Assembly (NCBI GenBank): GCA_947625995.1
Contig: CANQQN010000087.1
Coordinates: forward strand, 1 to 7,844
Direction of reading: 5' to 3'
DNA: 7,844 nucleotides
Origin: an uncultured Lachnospiraceae bacterium
GTDB taxonomy: Bacteria; Bacillota; Clostridia; Lachnospirales; Lachnospiraceae
Under the pieces are notes generated by a model that was not told the origin of the DNA, made no database searches, and saw nothing but the letters and a program-made list of their open reading frames with translations. The position numbers were made by a program, and so were the translations under genes. Below, piece after piece: positions 5,601 to 7,844 of the stretch. Numbering within the stretch: the first letter of the stretch is position 1; the number at the start of each line of letters is the position of its first letter.

Positions 5601-7844
5601 TTGGCTGAATCTTACAATCATAGAGCGATTGAACAGAAATGGAAGAAACGTTGGGAGGAATCTCCCATCAACGTGAACGACGGGAAAAAGGAAAAGTATT
5701 ATTGTCTTGATATGTTTCCTTACCCCTCCGGCAACGGGCTGCATGTGGGTCACTGGAGAGGCTACGTGATCAGCGACGTGTGGAGCCGCTACAAGCTGAT
5801 GCAGGGATATTATCTGGTACATCCCATGGGCTGGGACGCTTTTGGCCTTCCCGCGGAAAATTACGCCATCAAGATGGGGATCCATCCGGCGGTGACCACT
5901 GCGGACAATATCAGAAAGATCAAGGAGCAGATCAAGGAAATCACAGCCATTTACGATTGGGATATGGAGCTTAGCACCACGGACCCCGATTTTTACAAGT
6001 GGACCCAGTGGATCTTTGTAAAGATGTTCAAGGAAGGTCTTGCCTACGAAAAGGAGATGCCTATCAACTGGTGTCCTTCCTGCAAGACCGGCCTTGCCAA
6101 TGAAGAGGTAGTCAACGGCTGCTGCGAGCGCTGCGGCGCGCCGGTGACCAAGAAAAACCTGAAGCAGTGGATGCTGCGGATCACGAAATACGCGGACCGT
6201 CTCCTTGCGGATCTGGATAAGCTGGACTGGCCGGAAAAGGTGAAGAAGATGCAGACGGACTGGATCGGCAAATCCTACGGCGCGGAAGTAGATTTCGCGG
6301 TGGACGGTTCCGATGAAAAGATCACGGTATATACCACTCGTCCCGACACCCTTTATGGCGCTACCTTTATGGTGCTGGCGCCGGAGCATGGGCTGGCGAA
6401 AAAGCTTGCCACAGAGGAGACCCGCAAGGATGTGGAAGCGTATATTTATAACGCGTCCATGAAATCCAGTGTGGACCGCCTGCAGGATAAGGAAAAGACC
6501 GGCGTGTTCACGGGAAGCTACGCCATCAATCCGCTGAACAACGAGAAGATCCCTATCTGGCTGTCAGATTACGTGCTGGCGGATTACGGCACGGGCGCCA
6601 TCATGTGTGTGCCTGCCCACGACGACCGCGACTTTGAATTTGCCACCAAATTTAATATCCCCATTATTCAGGTGATCGCCAAGGACGGGGTGGAAAACCC
6701 TAACCTGACAGAAGCCTATACGGAGCCGGGTATCATGATCAATTCCGGCGAGTTCAACGGTATGAATTCTGAGGACGCCAAGCGGGACGTGCCGGATATG
6801 CTGCAAAGCCGCGGCATCGGCAAGAAGACGGTAAATTACAAGCTCCGGGACTGGGTATTTTCCCGCCAGCGTTACTGGGGAGAGCCTATCCCGATCATTC
6901 ACTGTGAGCACTGCGGCCCGGTGCCGGTACCGGAGGAAGAGCTTCCGCTGCTTCTTCCCGAGGTGGAATCCTACCAGCCTACAGGTACGGGAGAGTCCCC
7001 TCTTGCAGACATTCATGAGTGGGTCAACACCACCTGTCCTGTCTGCGGCAGGCCCGCCAAGCGGGAGACCAATACCATGCCCCAGTGGGCAGGTTCCTCA
7101 TGGTATTTCCTGCGCTATATTGATAATAAAAATAAAGACAGCCTTGTATCAAGGGAAAAGGCAGATAAATACCTGCCGGTGGATATGTATATCGGCGGCG
7201 TGGAGCATGCGGTGCTCCATCTGCTGTACTCCCGTTTCTATACAAAGTTTTTGTATGACATCGGCGTGATCGATTTTGACGAGCCCTTCAAGAAGCTGTT
7301 CAATCAGGGCATGATCACCGGAAAGAACGGCATCAAGATGAGCAAGTCCAAGGGTAATGTGGTCTCTCCGGACGATCTGGTGAGAGATTACGGCTGTGAT
7401 TCCCTGCGCATGTACGAACTGTTTGTGGGTCCGCCGGAGCTTGATTCCGAGTGGGACGACCGGGGTATCGACGGCGTTTACCGGTTCATTACCCGTTTCT
7501 GGAAGCTGGTGCTTGACAACAAGGACAAAAATGTGCCGGAGACAAAAGAACTTGTAAAGATCCGTAACAAGATGGTTTACGATATCACGACGCGTCTGGA
7601 AAGCTTCAGCCTGAATACGGTGATCTCCGGATTTATGGAGTACAATAATAAACTGATCGAGCTTTCCAAGAAGAGCGGCGTAGACAAAGAGACGCTTACC
7701 ACGGCAGTGCGCCTGCTGGCGCCTTTTGCCCCGCATATCAGCGAGGAACTGTATGAGCAGTTAGGCGGTCAGGGCAGCGTATTTGCAAGCGGCTGGCCCA
7801 CATACGATGAATCTGCCATGAAGGACGATGAGAAAGAGGTAGCC
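5601..7844 (+). CDS. leuS: Leucyl-tRNA synthetase, 3' end cut by window
   Basis: This class I aminoacyl-tRNA synthetase charges tRNA-Leu with leucine and hydrolyses mischarged products. The frame is open for 748 codons to the window edge; bacterial LeuS is about 800-820 residues, so roughly 60 C-terminal residues lie outside. Visible elements are the HIGH box as HVGH (H48-H51) after MFPYPSGNG, and HPMGWDAFGLPAENYA. Cysteine pairs C158/C161 and C175/C178 are typical zinc ligands. The CP1 editing domain carries TTRPDT at 245-250 and GTGAIMCVPAHDDRDF from 330. A second Cys set is C435/C438 and C479/C482. MPQWAGSSWYFLRY follows, then KMSKS at 579-583 and the start of the helical anticodon-binding domain from about 620. 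All catalytic and editing motifs look intact. TTG is the likely initiator, chosen by ribosome-binding-site spacing. No T-box leader fits in the 28-base gap upstream, so expression may depend on the transpeptidase transcript or on a promoter inside that gene. Confidence 0.97.
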   Translation, partial: MAESYNHRAIEQKWKKRWEESPINVNDGKKEKYYCLDMFPYPSGNGLHVGHWRGYVISDVWSRYKLMQGYYLVHPMGWDAFGLPAENYAIKMGIHPAVTTADNIRKIKEQIKEITAIYDWDMELSTTDPDFYKWTQWIFVKMFKEGLAYEKEMPINWCPSCKTGLANEEVVNGCCERCGAPVTKKNLKQWMLRITKYADRLLADLDKLDWPEKVKKMQTDWIGKSYGAEVDFAVDGSDEKITVYTTRPDTLYGATFMVLAPEHGLAKKLATEETRKDVEAYIYNASMKSSVDRLQDKEKTGVFTGSYAINPLNNEKIPIWLSDYVLADYGTGAIMCVPAHDDRDFEFATKFNIPIIQVIAKDGVENPNLTEAYTEPGIMINSGEFNGMNSEDAKRDVPDMLQSRGIGKKTVNYKLRDWVFSRQRYWGEPIPIIHCEHCGPVPVPEEELPLLLPEVESYQPTGTGESPLADIHEWVNTTCPVCGRPAKRETNTMPQWAGSSWYFLRYIDNKNKDSLVSREKADKYLPVDMYIGGVEHAVLHLLYSRFYTKFLYDIGVIDFDEPFKKLFNQGMITGKNGIKMSKSKGNVVSPDDLVRDYGCDSLRMYELFVGPPELDSEWDDRGIDGVYRFITRFWKLVLDNKDKNVPETKELVKIRNKMVYDITTRLESFSLNTVISGFMEYNNKLIELSKKSGVDKETLTTAVRLLAPFAPHISEELYEQLGGQGSVFASGWPTYDESAMKDDEKEVA

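Noticed and set aside
5577..6389. A 270-codon open frame on the - strand opposite the start of leuS
   Set aside because: It is antisense to the conserved HVGH and Cys-rich part of LeuS. No motif or ribosome binding site was seen, and its product is His/Arg/Leu-rich shadow sequence.
7149..7736. A 195-codon open frame on the - strand within leuS
   Set aside because: It covers the KMSKS region of leuS on the opposite strand and has no family features.

Overview
The window is an ordinary bacterial chromosomal segment with six genes, all on the + strand and tightly packed. The genes and the neighbourhood point to a Clostridia-type Firmicute, with Lachnospiraceae my best guess. The reasons are a MazF almost identical in pattern to Bacillus EndoA next to alr, strong AGGAGG/GGAGG ribosome binding sites, a TTG start, a YkuD transpeptidase with Ig-like repeats, and moderately GC-rich third codon positions. 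The species cannot be named from this sequence.

Layout: (1) positions 1-1115 hold the 3' three quarters or so of the bifunctional NAD(P)H-hydrate epimerase/dehydratase, cut by the window edge. (2) 1105-2280 is alanine racemase (alr), overlapping the previous gene by 11 bases. (3) 2408-2755 is a MazF/EndoA endoribonuclease toxin, with no room for an antitoxin gene between it and alr. (4) 2831-3760 is an AEC-family membrane transporter. (5) 3806-5572 is a membrane-anchored L,D-transpeptidase with Ig-like repeats and a Pro/Thr/Ser-rich tail. (6) 5601 to the right edge is leucyl-tRNA synthetase (leuS), missing roughly its last 60 residues only because the window ends.

The first three genes match the conserved Firmicute order nnr-alr-(antitoxin)-mazF, normally a housekeeping operon: metabolite repair of damaged NAD(P)H, D-alanine supply for peptidoglycan, and an mRNA interferase. 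The L,D-transpeptidase remodels the wall built with that D-alanine, but whether it is co-transcribed with alr is not shown. No rRNA, tRNA, CRISPR array, insertion sequence, phage gene or convincing intrinsic terminator was seen. No intergenic gap exceeds 130 bases.

I found no previously undescribed system. The points most worth a second look are the intact MazF without an adjacent antitoxin, the unusual domain layout of the L,D-transpeptidase, and leuS lying 28 bases behind that gene with no T-box leader and a TTG start.
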